DNA of 64,000 nucleotides from Convivina praedatoris (lineage in GTDB: Bacteria; Bacillota; Bacilli; Lactobacillales; Lactobacillaceae), in the NCBI RefSeq assembly GCF_933208505.1, contig NZ_CAKOEU010000001.1; one strand, given 5' to 3'. Of the stretch, positions 26,984-35,242 are shown piece by piece. A program made the translations under genes and the position numbers. The notes below the pieces were generated by a model. That model ran no database searches and was not told the origin of the DNA. It saw only the letters and a list, made by a program, of their open reading frames with translations. Numbering within the stretch: position 1 is the stretch's first letter; each line of letters begins with the position of its first letter.

Positions 26984-27181
26984 TTAGAGTGTACTCAACA
27001 ACTTAGCGTAAGTCTTTACGGTTGTCTTATTCATCATCCGCGTACCACGCAATTGGCGACGTTGCTTCTTTGTCTTACCATGGAAACGGTGAGATGTGTA
27101 GGCTGAAGCGGACTTAAATCCACCATTAGCAGTCTTCTTAAAGCGCTTTGCAGAAGCGCGGTGTGTCTTCATCTTTGGCAT
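26984..27181 (-). CDS. rpmI: 50S ribosomal protein L35
   Basis: A 65-residue basic protein, MPKMKTHRASAKRFKKTANG, typical L35. The ATG at 27181 has AGGAG about 10 nt upstream; the in-frame TTG at 27190 would fall too close to that site. Middle gene of the infC operon, 42 nt before rplT. Confidence 0.97.
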   Translation of the reverse strand: MPKMKTHRASAKRFKKTANGGFKSASAYTSHRFHGKTKKQRRQLRGTRMMNKTTVKTYAKLLSTL

Positions 27182-27241
27182 GTGGACCAATCTCCTATCG
27201 TTTTGTGCTAGCTCGAGCAGTGCTCAAATTAGTTACTAGTA

Positions 27242-27763
27242 TCACTTAGCCTTCCGAGGGGCCAAAACCAAAAACATTTGGCGACCATCCATCTTGGCAC
27301 GTTGCTCAACCTTGGCAATGTCGTCTAATTCTTCGGCCATTCGTTCAAGAACTTCCCGTCCAATATCTTGGTGGGTAATCATCCGACCACGAAAACGCAA
27401 ATTAAGCTTAACTTTATTCCCCTTTTCAAGGAACTTAATTGCTGCTTTTTTACGTGTCTCAAAATCACCAGAATCAATTACGGGTGACATACGGACTTCT
27501 TTGACTTGAACAATCTTTTGGTTCTTACGTTGTTCTTTTTGTCGCTTTTGCGACTCAAACTTGGCCTTACCCCAGTCCATAATCTTAGCAACTGGTGGAT
27601 TACCATTAGCCTGAACCAAAACCAAATCTTGCCCTTGGTCGTCAGCAATCTTTTGAGCATCGCGAGTGGACATTTCCTCTTGCTTACCATCATTGATGAG
27701 TAAAACACGGGGTGCCCGAATGTTGTCGTTGACTAAATCAACTTGTCTTGGTTGACGTGCTAT
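27242..27763 (-). CDS. infC: Translation initiation factor IF-3, ATA start
   Basis: IF-3 binds the 30S subunit, prevents premature 50S joining and discriminates start codons. The first in-frame ATG (27673) would delete the conserved N-terminal stretch. Reading back, the frame runs from ATA at 27763 (I/M-A-R-Q-P-R-Q-V-D-L-V-N-D-N-I-R-A), with GGAGG nine bases upstream, giving the normal 173 residues. Rare start codons in infC (AUU, AUC, AUA) are the classical basis of IF-3 autoregulation. Both N-domain (VNDNIRAPRVLLIN) and C-domain (VKEVRMSPVID) are complete. First gene of the operon behind a structured leader. Confidence 0.95.
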   Translation of the reverse strand: MARQPRQVDLVNDNIRAPRVLLINDGKQEEMSTRDAQKIADDQGQDLVLVQANGNPPVAKIMDWGKAKFESQKRQKEQRKNQKIVQVKEVRMSPVIDSGDFETRKKAAIKFLEKGNKVKLNLRFRGRMITHQDIGREVLERMAEELDDIAKVEQRAKMDGRQMFLVLAPRKAK

Positions 27764-27789
27764 AGCCAGATACCTCCAAAATAATTTTT

Positions 27790-27927
27790 GTGAACAAAGA
27801 AAAAGTAGATGAAACTAATGTTCCACCCACTCCACATTGGCATACCTTTCGGTATAACTTGTATCTGCCAAGCAACGTACTTATCACTTGGCGAGAAGCG
27901 GGTGCTTCTACTTGTTCAACGGGTTTA
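27790..27927 (-). promoter_or_regulatory. Structured leader of the infC-rpmI-rplT operon
   Basis: The transcript leader contains a hairpin GTAGAAGCACCCGCTTCTCGCC (27911-27890), a GCCAAG/CTTGGC hairpin (27892-27867) and ATACC-GAAA-GGTAT (27855-27842). The first element is what I recall from infC leaders of Lactobacillales. Control by L20 or by IF-3 is the likely function; the exact mechanism is not shown by sequence. Confidence 0.7.
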
Positions 27928-27957
27928 ATAGTACTACAAATCAGTCTAACTTGTCAA
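27928..27957 (-). promoter_or_regulatory. Promoter of the infC operon
   Basis: Minus strand: -35 TTGACA (27957-27952), 18-nt spacer, -10 TACTAT (27933-27928). The -35 box overlaps the last codons of the DUF1361 gene. Confidence 0.78.
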
Positions 27958-28579
27958 GCGTTAAGTTTGTCAGGAGTTGTCCGCCATAATGATAGACAAT
28001 TAACAGAGCAAGTTGTACTCCGGCAAACAAAACCACAAAGGTCAGCATATGTGAGCCCAATGAATTCTGTACGCTTTGCCAAACAAAATCAGCCCTAGTA
28101 AAGACATCCCAGGAGTTGAGTCGTAGAAACCGTCCTAAATAAATACCTAAAGCCGATATTAGCGAAAAGGCCATCATAAATAATAACTTCAAAAAGTCTT
28201 TGTTGGGATCAAAGAACCGCCGAATAATAACCTCTAGACTCAAAACTCCCAAAGTTACCCCAATAAAAATTCCAGCTGCTAGTACCGAATAATTAAAGTA
28301 CTGATAACGCACATCAATGGCGGTACTAATGTATTGCAAATGGATAAAGTCCGTAATCATGTACATGGTATTAGGGAAAAACAGTAGCCATAAAATTCCC
28401 GTTGGAATACTAAAAATCGGTTTTGAATGAGCTGTTATTAGAGCAAAATCAAGTGGCAAGAGGGCCAAAAAGACATTCCAAATTAGAAATGTAAAATGAG
28501 TCGGTGTAAAGAAAACAAATAACATAAATAGGAAAACAACTAAGTGGATAATGACAATATTTTTAACGTTATGACCCAT
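27941..28579 (-). CDS. DUF1361 family membrane protein
   Basis: Polytopic membrane protein with six to seven hydrophobic segments. The motif LALLPLDFAL and WLLFFPNTMYMITDFIHL (about residues 55-80) is characteristic of DUF1361. Function unknown in the family. I chose ATG 28579 (M-G-H-N-V), which has AGAGAG upstream, over the one at 28621 that adds 14 polar residues without a ribosome binding site. It lies between the FetAB-like exporter genes and infC, transcribed in the same direction, 61 nt after the permease gene. Confidence 0.82.
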   Translation of the reverse strand: MGHNVKNIVIIHLVVFLFMLFVFFTPTHFTFLIWNVFLALLPLDFALITAHSKPIFSIPTGILWLLFFPNTMYMITDFIHLQYISTAIDVRYQYFNYSVLAAGIFIGVTLGVLSLEVIIRRFFDPNKDFLKLLFMMAFSLISALGIYLGRFLRLNSWDVFTRADFVWQSVQNSLGSHMLTFVVLFAGVQLALLIVYHYGGQLLTNLTLDKLD

Positions 28580-28640
28580 ACAGCACTCTCTCAATCTAAT
28601 TAGCTTGCTACTGACAAGCATTCATTCCTAATTTTAACAT

Positions 28641-29420
28641 CTATTTATCCTTAGGCAACTGTAACACCCAATTTTCATCAAAGAAACGTTTGTAAGCTGC
28701 ATAACTGGCATACACACTAGACAGAGCCGTGGAAGACAAAATCATAAAGGTCACCATGATTTGGTATTTAATGGCCAGAACAGGTTCAACCCCAGCCATA
28801 ATTAATCCCGACATCATCCCTGGTAGGGAAACTAGGCCAAGGGTTTTAATGGAGTCAATGGTTGGTTGCATCCCAAATTTAATGGCCTGTTTGATGATGT
28901 CCCCACTAGCTTCTTTAGGGTTAGCTCCTAAGGCCAAGCGTTCAAAAACCTGATTTTTTTGATCGGTATACATTTGTCCCAAACTACGGTAAACCAAACC
29001 AACAGCAATCATAGCGTTATTCATCACCATTCCTGTAACCGGTACTAGTTGCCAAGGAACCGGTTTAATTGCTCCTGTCAACACTAGCAATAACATGGTC
29101 GTGCCACCACCAAGTAACAAGGCAATAAAAGAAATTCGAAGAGAATGTGAAATTCCCCGAGCTCTTTTTTCACCATTATATGAAGCATTAAATAAAATAA
29201 AAGCCATCATGGTAATCGTCAAAACCAGATTATTCACATGAAAAACAAAACGCAGTAGATACCCTACCACGATTAATTGCACAATGGCTCGAGCGACGCT
29301 AATTAAAGTTTCTTTTTCTAGTCCTAATTTTTGCTGGTAAGAGATTACTAAGGAAATCACCACCATCACAAAAGCTAGTCCCAATGAAAGATTGGAAATT
29401 TCAACAGTCTTATTAATCAT
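28641..29420 (-). CDS. fetB: UPF0014/FetB-type ABC transporter permease
   Basis: A 259-residue permease of the UPF0014 family with about seven membrane helices. Typical blocks are FNASYNGEKRARG, PVTGMVMNNAMIAVGLVYRS and LPGMMSGLIMAGVEPVLAIKYQIMVTF. In E. coli FetAB (YbbL/YbbM) exports iron and protects against oxidative stress; export of iron or another metal is inferred here. The ATG overlaps the 3' end of the ATPase gene, indicating translational coupling. Confidence 0.88.
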   Translation of the reverse strand: MINKTVEISNLSLGLAFVMVVISLVISYQQKLGLEKETLISVARAIVQLIVVGYLLRFVFHVNNLVLTITMMAFILFNASYNGEKRARGISHSLRISFIALLLGGGTTMLLLVLTGAIKPVPWQLVPVTGMVMNNAMIAVGLVYRSLGQMYTDQKNQVFERLALGANPKEASGDIIKQAIKFGMQPTIDSIKTLGLVSLPGMMSGLIMAGVEPVLAIKYQIMVTFMILSSTALSSVYASYAAYKRFFDENWVLQLPKDK

Positions 29421-30039
29421 CTAAATTCCCTCCAATCACCTGCAAAGTTTTTTTAGCATTTTGAATTTCTTGTTGGTCATGCGTCACACTTAAAATTGCA
29501 AAATGATGTTTGCTTTGTTCTTCATTAATAAAATGCCAAACAACTTGTTTAGTTGTTGCATCTAAACCGGTGGTAATTTCGTCTAACAAGAGGATCTTGG
29601 GCGGAAAAATCAAATTACGTAAAACCGCTACTCGCTGACGTTGTCCACCCGACAAATCAGCAACTTGCTTATCTAAAAAAGTTAAATCTAAATCAACCGC
29701 TGCTAGCATCGTCTTTTGTAAGTCCTCATCAATGGACTTTTGCCGAACATTAAAAGGTAAATCTAAATTATCTCGCACGGTTTGACCAAATAAATTGGCA
29801 CTTTGGACAGCATAAGAGACCAACTGCCGATAACGACCAATGGGGTAGCTGGTGGCTGGTTTGTCTAGTAAATTGATTTCACCACTAACATGATTTTCTA
29901 AACGAGCTAGGGCTTTAAGGAGAGTACTTTTCCCACTCCCAGATGGTCCAAAAATTGTGACCGTCTCATTTTGATCAACAGTCAAATTAATATTACTTAA
30001 AATATTGTTGACCGATAAATTTTGGACAGTTAATAACAT
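29413..30039 (-). CDS. fetA: ABC transporter ATP-binding protein, FetA type
   Basis: A 208-residue ABC ATPase: Walker A GPSGSGKST, Q-loop SYAVQSANLFG, signature LSGGQRQRVAVLRNLI, Walker B ILLLDEITTGLD and the H-loop in LSVTHDQ. The ATG at 30039 is chosen as it has GGAGG five bases upstream; a longer frame to 30102 adds a non-conserved segment. It pairs with the overlapping UPF0014 permease gene and would energise metal export. It diverges from rpmF. Confidence 0.9.
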   Translation of the reverse strand: MLLTVQNLSVNNILSNINLTVDQNETVTIFGPSGSGKSTLLKALARLENHVSGEINLLDKPATSYPIGRYRQLVSYAVQSANLFGQTVRDNLDLPFNVRQKSIDEDLQKTMLAAVDLDLTFLDKQVADLSGGQRQRVAVLRNLIFPPKILLLDEITTGLDATTKQVVWHFINEEQSKHHFAILSVTHDQQEIQNAKKTLQVIGGNLDD

Positions 30040-30144
30040 ATATTCCTCCGTCGTTCTAATTCTCAATAAATCATATTTTATCAAATTAAGCTGGTTAATC
30101 ACTTGATTAATTCTGAAAAATGCGGTTTGCTTTATTTTCTTTGG

Positions 30145-30173
30145 TTGACAGTGACGGCCTTTTTTTGTAAACT
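30145..30173 (+). promoter_or_regulatory. Promoter of rpmF
   Basis: TTGACA (30145-30150), 17-nt spacer, TAAACT (30168-30173). It is followed by AAAGGAGG and the rpmF start at 30212. Confidence 0.75.
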
Positions 30174-30211
30174 AAAAAAGTTGATAATCTGAAGCGAAAG
30201 GAGGTGCCTTC

Positions 30212-30385
30212 ATGGCTACCCCATCAAACAAAAATTCTAAGTCACATAAGCGTAACCGTCGTGGACACATCGGTTTGAACGTTCCAAACATCGTTTTGGA
30301 CCAAGCAACTGGTGAATACCGCGTTTCTCACCGTGTCTCACCATCAGGTGCATACAACGGTAAGCAAGTTACTGAAAATAAGTAA
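30212..30385 (+). CDS. rpmF: 50S ribosomal protein L32, zinc-free form
   Basis: A 57-residue basic protein. MATPSNKNSKSHKRNRRGHI matches the L32 start, and TGEYRVSHRVSPSGAYNGK aligns with the second half. The four zinc-binding cysteines of classical L32 are all absent (Ser and other residues at those places), so this is the C-minus form common in lactic acid bacteria. AAAGGAGG is eight bases upstream. Monocistronic, with its own promoter and terminator. Confidence 0.96.
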   Translation: MATPSNKNSKSHKRNRRGHIGLNVPNIVLDQATGEYRVSHRVSPSGAYNGKQVTENK

Positions 30386-30397
30386 TTCATGACAAAT

Positions 30398-30424
30398 CCC
30401 CACTGTTTAAGGTGGGTTTTTTGT
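30398..30424 (+). terminator. Terminator of rpmF
   Basis: CCCCAC, loop TGTTTAA, GGTGGG then TTTTTT. It lies between rpmF and the next gene and excludes the ATG at 30389 as that gene's start. Confidence 0.85.
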
Positions 30425-30448
30425 TGTAAGAAAAGGAGTTTATCACGC

Positions 30449-30883
30449 ATGGGTCAAAAAAAATCCAAGAATAGCGGCATCCCCAATGAACATTTCTTTC
30501 AAAAGCCTTGGTTTTGGATGCTACTCGTTTTAATTGGCTTGATTGTTGCCAGTGTGTTTGCCTTTAATACTTTCCGCCATCAAAAAGCAACCATTACTGC
30601 TAACAATGCTGCGCGCTCCAGCTTAGCCAACAAAGATGAAAAACAACAATTAAACGATAATGCCAAATACTTTGGTGAGTTATCGGTTCAAGATTTACAA
30701 GCCCAACCACAAAAGTATCTACAACAGCAAGGTAATGAAAACGCCACTCTTTATATTTGGCGGATTGATAGTTCAACTACCCTAGTTCGAGTTGATACCA
30801 ATGATGGTCAGGTTACGATTTATCAATATGATTCTGATCCCGAAAAGATGATGAAAAATCAGCTTTTCCAAACTTCTAAATAA
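30449..30883 (+). CDS. Hypothetical single-pass membrane protein
   Basis: A 144-residue protein: a polar basic head (MGQKKSKNSG), one membrane helix at about residues 21-42 (WFWMLLVLIGLIVASVF), then a polar extracellular domain that ends with LYIWRIDSSTTLVRVDTNDGQVTIYQY. I do not recognise the family. The ATG at 30449 is preceded by AAAGGAG (11 nt); an upstream in-frame ATG lies before the rpmF terminator. It is followed by its own terminator. Confidence 0.75.
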   Translation: MGQKKSKNSGIPNEHFFQKPWFWMLLVLIGLIVASVFAFNTFRHQKATITANNAARSSLANKDEKQQLNDNAKYFGELSVQDLQAQPQKYLQQQGNENATLYIWRIDSSTTLVRVDTNDGQVTIYQYDSDPEKMMKNQLFQTSK

Positions 30884-30895
30884 TGAATTGATTAA

Positions 30896-30919
30896 CGGTG
30901 CCTAGGCATCGTTTTTTTA
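30896..30919 (+). terminator. Terminator before rqcH
   Basis: CGGTGCC, TA loop, GGCATCG, followed by TTTTTTT on the plus strand. Confidence 0.8.
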
Positions 30920-30991
30920 ATAAGAAAATACTTCCCTTACGGGCTTTAGTATATAATTAATAGTGATTGTAATATCTAGAAAGGAATGCCT

Positions 30992-32686
30992 ATGCCCCTT
31001 GATGGTCTCTTTACCCATGCCCTCGTGCATGAACTTCAACCTACTTTAGTTGGAGGACGGATTACTAAGGTTCACCAACCCTATCCCAACGAAATTATTT
31101 TAGTCATTCGGCAGAATGGAAAGAATTACCCTCTTTTACTTAGTGCCCATCCAGCCTTTGCTCGGATGCAAATCACCAAAATTCCTTACGAAAATCCTCA
31201 AACTGCGCCAGCCTTTGCAATGTTTTTACGACGCAATCTCGAAGGTGCGCGGTTAACTGGAATTGAACAGATTAATAATGATCGAATCGTGAATTTATTA
31301 GTTCAAACTTTTGATGAATTGGGCGACCGCCAAACCCTGTCTCTAACCTTAGAAATGATGGGGCGGCACTCCAATTTGTTTTTGATTCGTCAAAAAGACC
31401 AACGAATTTTAGAATTAATTAAGCATGTGCCGGTTGATCAAAATCGGGTTCGATCCCTTTTTCCAGGAGCCACTTACCAATTCCCACCTGCTCAAAATAA
31501 AATTAATCCCTTTGAACAGGACTTTGCTCAGTTAGCACCGATGATTTTAGACCAAGAACCAAGCCAATGGCCTAAAATCATCATGTCCACCTATGAAGGC
31601 GTCAGTCGACAGTCAGCTGACTCCTTAACCTTAGCCATTCAAACTGCTGATGATGCACTGGCTGGTGCTCAAAATTGGCTAGCCCAATTTGATGATTTAC
31701 GGCCCACTTTACTTCGAGCCCCTGATGGTGAATTAAACTTTGCGCCCTTTGATTGGCCCAGCCCCCTCACTGATCGTCAGACATTTGATTCTCTAGGAGA
31801 ACTTTTAGATGCTTACTATTTAGGCAAGGCTGAACGGGAACGAGTTAACCAACAAGCCGGCTCCTTGGTACGTTTGGTAAAAAATGAGCTGAAAAAAAAT
31901 CATAATAAGCTAAAAAAACTCAACCAAACCCTATTAGATAGTCAAAATGCTGACCAATACAAAGTTATGGGCGATTTATTAATTACCTATCCCCATCTAG
32001 TCCAAAAAGGAATGCAATCGGTTCAAATTGAAAATTATTACGATAATAATACCTTGTTAACGATTCCTCTTGACCCACGGCTAGATGGTTTAAAAAACGC
32101 TGAAAAATATTTCCGTAAGTATCGTAAACTACGGACGGCTAAGGATTTTGTTGACCAGCAAATTATCTTAACTCAAGCTGAGGTGGATTATTTTGACCAA
32201 ATTACGGCTCAACTAGCAGTTGCCTCTCCTAAAGATGTCGCCGATATCAAGCTCGAACTCATTCATGGTGGCTATCTGCGAACTAAAGGGAAGAACAAAC
32301 AAAAGCCTAAAGTTTCACAACCCGATCAATTTACTGCCAGTGATGGTACTTTAATTGAAGTGGGTAAAAACAATTTACAAAATGAACGTTTATCCTTAAA
32401 AAAAGCCAATCGTTCTTATATTTGGCTCCACGTTCAAAATATCCCCGGTTCACACGTTATTATCCATAGCAATGATCCCAGTGAACAAACTTTACAGGAA
32501 GCTGCCGAACTAGCAGCCTACTATAGTAAGGCCCGCGACTCAGCCAATGTGGCGGTCGACTATTTGCCAGCTGGTAAATTACGAAAACCTAACGGCGCTA
32601 AACCTGGTTATGTGATTTTTGAAGGGCAGCAAACCATGTATGTCACACCAACAAGCCAAGTAATTAATCAATTAAAAAATAAATAA
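30992..32686 (+). CDS. rqcH: Rqc2/RqcH ribosome quality control factor (NFACT, FbpA family)
   Basis: A 564-residue NFACT protein once called fibronectin-binding protein A. It begins MPLDGLFTHALVHEL and continues with GGRITKVHQPYPNEIIL; the NFACT-R domain is near the C-terminus (ASDGTLIEVGKNNLQNERL, then WLHVQNIPGSHVII and TYxSKAR-type ARDSAN). RqcH binds stalled 50S-nascent chain complexes and recruits tRNA-Ala for Ala tailing; a surface adhesin role was also claimed for homologues. I prefer ATG 30992 over 30986 because GAAAGG is seven bases before it. Confidence 0.95.
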   Translation: MPLDGLFTHALVHELQPTLVGGRITKVHQPYPNEIILVIRQNGKNYPLLLSAHPAFARMQITKIPYENPQTAPAFAMFLRRNLEGARLTGIEQINNDRIVNLLVQTFDELGDRQTLSLTLEMMGRHSNLFLIRQKDQRILELIKHVPVDQNRVRSLFPGATYQFPPAQNKINPFEQDFAQLAPMILDQEPSQWPKIIMSTYEGVSRQSADSLTLAIQTADDALAGAQNWLAQFDDLRPTLLRAPDGELNFAPFDWPSPLTDRQTFDSLGELLDAYYLGKAERERVNQQAGSLVRLVKNELKKNHNKLKKLNQTLLDSQNADQYKVMGDLLITYPHLVQKGMQSVQIENYYDNNTLLTIPLDPRLDGLKNAEKYFRKYRKLRTAKDFVDQQIILTQAEVDYFDQITAQLAVASPKDVADIKLELIHGGYLRTKGKNKQKPKVSQPDQFTASDGTLIEVGKNNLQNERLSLKKANRSYIWLHVQNIPGSHVIIHSNDPSEQTLQEAAELAAYYSKARDSANVAVDYLPAGKLRKPNGAKPGYVIFEGQQTMYVTPTSQVINQLKNK

Positions 32687-32715
32687 GTATCCAGTCATTA
32701 AGGAAGGAAGTAACC

Positions 32716-33099
32716 ATGCGTAATTTTCTAACAGAATTTAAAGCCTTTATTAATCGGGGCAATATTATTGATTTAGCTATCGGTGTCATTATTGGTGGCG
32801 CCTTTACTGGGTTGGTAAAATCAATCACCAGTAATTTAATTAATCCTCTAATTGGTCTGTTCACTGGCAAATCATCGAGTTTAAGTAATCTCAAGCTAGT
32901 AGTTAATAAAAATTTAGTCTTCACCTATGGTGAATTTTTAAATGATTTAATTAATTTTTTGATTACCGCCCTAGTGGTCTTTATCTTAGTTAAATTCATC
33001 AGTCGTTTTTTGGTTAAGCCTGAACCTAAAAAAACGCAACCAGATCCACAATTGGAAGTTTTGCAAGAAATTAAAACCCTACTAGAAAAAAATAACTAA
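32716..33099 (+). CDS. mscL: Large-conductance mechanosensitive channel MscL
   Basis: A 127-residue channel that opens on hypo-osmotic shock. N-terminal FKAFINRGNIIDLAIGVIIGGAFTGLV is the hallmark first helix, the second helix is LINFLITALVVFILVKF, and a charged C-terminal helix (LEVLQEIKTLLEKN) follows. AAGGAAGG is upstream. Last gene of this plus-strand stretch. Confidence 0.97.
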   Translation: MRNFLTEFKAFINRGNIIDLAIGVIIGGAFTGLVKSITSNLINPLIGLFTGKSSSLSNLKLVVNKNLVFTYGEFLNDLINFLITALVVFILVKFISRFLVKPEPKKTQPDPQLEVLQEIKTLLEKNN

Positions 33100-33132
33100 A
33101 AAAGAATTCCTACTAAGTAGGAATTCTTTTTT
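33097..33132 (+). terminator. Bidirectional terminator between mscL and the kinase gene
   Basis: A perfect inverted repeat AAAAAAGAATTCCTACT / AGTAGGAATTCTTTTTT with a 1-3 nt loop; serves both convergent genes. Confidence 0.93.
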
Positions 33133-33133
33133 G

Positions 33134-33763
33134 TTAGCGCTTGGCCAAAGCAGCATCAATTTGATTCAAAATAATCTTTTGATTTTCAGCTTTTTCTAAA
33201 TCGTATTTTTGCAAATCAACTTTAATTTTAGGTGAAACATCGTAGTCTTCAAACCATTGTTGATAAGCCTGCCACATCTTAAAGTAGTAATCCTTTAAGG
33301 CTTCATTATTATCAAATTGCTCATAATCCCGACCACGCTTCTTGATTCGGTACAAAATGGTTTCAAAATCGGTCTGCGCATATACCAGTAAATCAGGAGC
33401 TTTTTTTGGTAACTGCTTTAATTCATCCATCATGTGCCCCATCAGATCATGATAAACGGCCATTTCCATGTCGGTAATATTACCGTCCTTATGGTTTTCT
33501 TCGGTAAAAAGTTCATCCTCATAGATTGAACGATCCAAAACATTATTATCATTAACTAAGGCTTTTTTAATCATATCAAAACGTCGATTCAAAAAGAAGA
33601 TTTGGAGTAAAAAGCCGTACTGCTTAGGATCAGAATAATAAAGTGGCAAAACTGGATTGTCCCCTACCGGTTCGTAGAATGCCTGACTGCCTAGATGGTC
33701 AGCAATCAAACCCGTTAATGTTGTTTTCCCAACCCCAATCATCCCTGCTGTAATAATCACCAT
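33134..33763 (-). CDS. Deoxynucleoside kinase (dGK/dAK family)
   Basis: Phosphorylates deoxynucleosides for dNTP salvage. P-loop ITAGMIGVGKTTLTG (about residues 3-17), the EPVGDNPVL substrate segment, and the DRSIYEDELF motif (the family's D/E-R-S) are seen, plus RIKKRGRDYEQ in the lid. 209 residues is normal. ATG 33763 is used since AAGGAGG is five bases before it. Whether it prefers dG, dA or dC cannot be told; in lactobacilli such kinases often occur in pairs, but only one copy is here. It follows ruvA. Confidence 0.9.
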   Translation of the reverse strand: MVIITAGMIGVGKTTLTGLIADHLGSQAFYEPVGDNPVLPLYYSDPKQYGFLLQIFFLNRRFDMIKKALVNDNNVLDRSIYEDELFTEENHKDGNITDMEMAVYHDLMGHMMDELKQLPKKAPDLLVYAQTDFETILYRIKKRGRDYEQFDNNEALKDYYFKMWQAYQQWFEDYDVSPKIKVDLQKYDLEKAENQKIILNQIDAALAKR

Positions 33764-33799
33764 GTATTCCTCCTTTTTTGACATTATGCAATTTGTTGC

Positions 33800-34402
33800 T
33801 TAAGACTTTACTAATAATTTTAACGCCAAAGCAATATAATCTTGCGTACTGGTTAAATTTGCTGCTAATAACTGCCTTTTAATACGACTAATATCTCGAC
33901 TACTATAGCCCAAAGTTAGTAAAGCTTCTAGGGCATCTTCCAAAGCCCCAGTTGCAGCTAGTCGGCCAGCTGGTTGAACATCTAAGGTTTGATTTTCAGC
34001 AATTAAGTCGTCCAATTTACCCTTCAAATCTAAAATAATTTGTTGCGCAGTTTTTTTACCGATTCCGGGAAACTGCACCAAATAATCGACATTATCCTGG
34101 GCGACGGCACTGGCTAGACCAGTTACCGCCCCACCGGCAATAATGGCCAAAGCACTTTTAGGACCGATACCTGAGACACCCAAGAGTTTATTGAACAAAA
34201 TCTTTTCACTCTCTTGACTAAAGCCATACAGACTAATTTCATTCTCACGAACAATTTGTTGGACATAAACACGACTTTGCTGCCCCTCTTCAAAATGATA
34301 GGGATTGCCGACAAAGAGATAATAACCGATGCCATCTTTGCTTTCAAGAACAATATGACTCGGCCGGACCATACTAATTAGGCCCTGGAGATATTCATAC
34401 AT
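33800..34402 (-). CDS. ruvA: Holliday junction branch migration protein RuvA
   Basis: A 200-residue DNA-binding subunit that loads the RuvB motor at Holliday junctions. Domain I is the OB fold (MYEYLQGLISMVRPSHIVLE); the two helix-hairpin-helix motifs are LLGVSGIGPKSALAI (about 72-86) and VQFPGIGKKTAQQI (about 107-120); the C-terminal domain III (ALEDALEALLTLGYS) is complete. The usual downstream ruvB is missing and a deoxynucleoside kinase gene stands there. mutL is also not adjacent. Confidence 0.96.
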   Translation of the reverse strand: MYEYLQGLISMVRPSHIVLESKDGIGYYLFVGNPYHFEEGQQSRVYVQQIVRENEISLYGFSQESEKILFNKLLGVSGIGPKSALAIIAGGAVTGLASAVAQDNVDYLVQFPGIGKKTAQQIILDLKGKLDDLIAENQTLDVQPAGRLAATGALEDALEALLTLGYSSRDISRIKRQLLAANLTSTQDYIALALKLLVKS

Positions 34403-34434
34403 TTTTTAACCTCATCACTTAGATTATGTAATAG

Positions 34435-34456
34435 AAAAAGGCAACCTTCGTTGCCA
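34435..34456 (-). terminator. Terminator after the sortase gene
   Basis: Minus strand: GGCAAC, GAA loop, GTTGCC, then TTTTT; directly after the sortase stop codon. It ends the long rnc-smc-ftsY-ylxM-ffh-HAD-srtA cluster. Confidence 0.85.
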
Positions 34457-34461
34457 TTTAC

Positions 34462-35229
34462 TTAGGGAGTAATATTTGTCTTATGCTTACTGGTATCAAA
34501 TTGACTCACTAACTTACTTGGGGCTGATTGCCAGCTATCAAAGTCAGTATATTCGGCATTAGTAATAATTCGATAATCGGTATTTGGAAAGAGGCAGGTG
34601 ATAATTGTCAACTTAGCCTTATTATTCAAGCGAGCATCGACATCCAAAACTGAAACATCATTTTGGTCAACTGTGGTTTGATTTTTAACCGTATAAGTAT
34701 AAATTCCCTTGGCATTGGCGAGATAAATCTGTTTGCCATTTAACCAATCGCTACCACCCATTTTACCATCTACTAGATAGGGCGCGTCTTGATTAATATG
34801 CTGTTGCATGGCTGAAAAACCAGTATATCCATTATCCCAATTATGGGCCGCCAAGGTATAATTTCCCTCCCCCATGGTTGGCACAGGTGTCCCTTTATTA
34901 GCCGTGTTAGCACCTAAATCAAGGGCCGCCAAACTATAAGCATTATCATAAACTGGCATCAGGATGCTTAAATTGGGCATGGCTACAAAGCCCTGCTTAT
35001 TTAAATTAGCACCCTTTTGATCATCTTTCATAACTGCTTGAGCAATTTTATCGCGCTGACTTTTATTAAGGGAATTATTATCACCAGTCGTTGTCAATTG
35101 TTTGGAAAATTGCTTGACTGGACTCATGGCTGGCTGATGTTCAATCCAAATACCAGCGCAAACCAAGGCCACGACTAGTAAAAGCAGAGCAATTACCCAG
35201 CGTAACCATTTGCTCATAAACTTTTTCAT
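34462..35229 (-). CDS. srtA: Class A sortase
   Basis: Membrane transpeptidase that links LPxTG-type proteins to peptidoglycan. An N-terminal membrane anchor (WLRWVIALLLLVVALVCAGIW) is followed by the sortase barrel with TLAAHNW (catalytic His), KLTIITC (catalytic Cys in the TLxTC position) and DYRII (catalytic Arg). 255 residues from ATG 35229, preceded by AAGAG; the frame extends upstream to 35271 but overlaps the HAD gene. Its stop-to-start overlap with the HAD gene and placement after ffh tie surface anchoring to the secretion genes. The two wall-protein genes at 4517 and 6178 are candidate substrates. Confidence 0.93.
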   Translation of the reverse strand: MKKFMSKWLRWVIALLLLVVALVCAGIWIEHQPAMSPVKQFSKQLTTTGDNNSLNKSQRDKIAQAVMKDDQKGANLNKQGFVAMPNLSILMPVYDNAYSLAALDLGANTANKGTPVPTMGEGNYTLAAHNWDNGYTGFSAMQQHINQDAPYLVDGKMGGSDWLNGKQIYLANAKGIYTYTVKNQTTVDQNDVSVLDVDARLNNKAKLTIITCLFPNTDYRIITNAEYTDFDSWQSAPSKLVSQFDTSKHKTNITP

Positions 35230-35242
35230 TAATTTACTCTTT

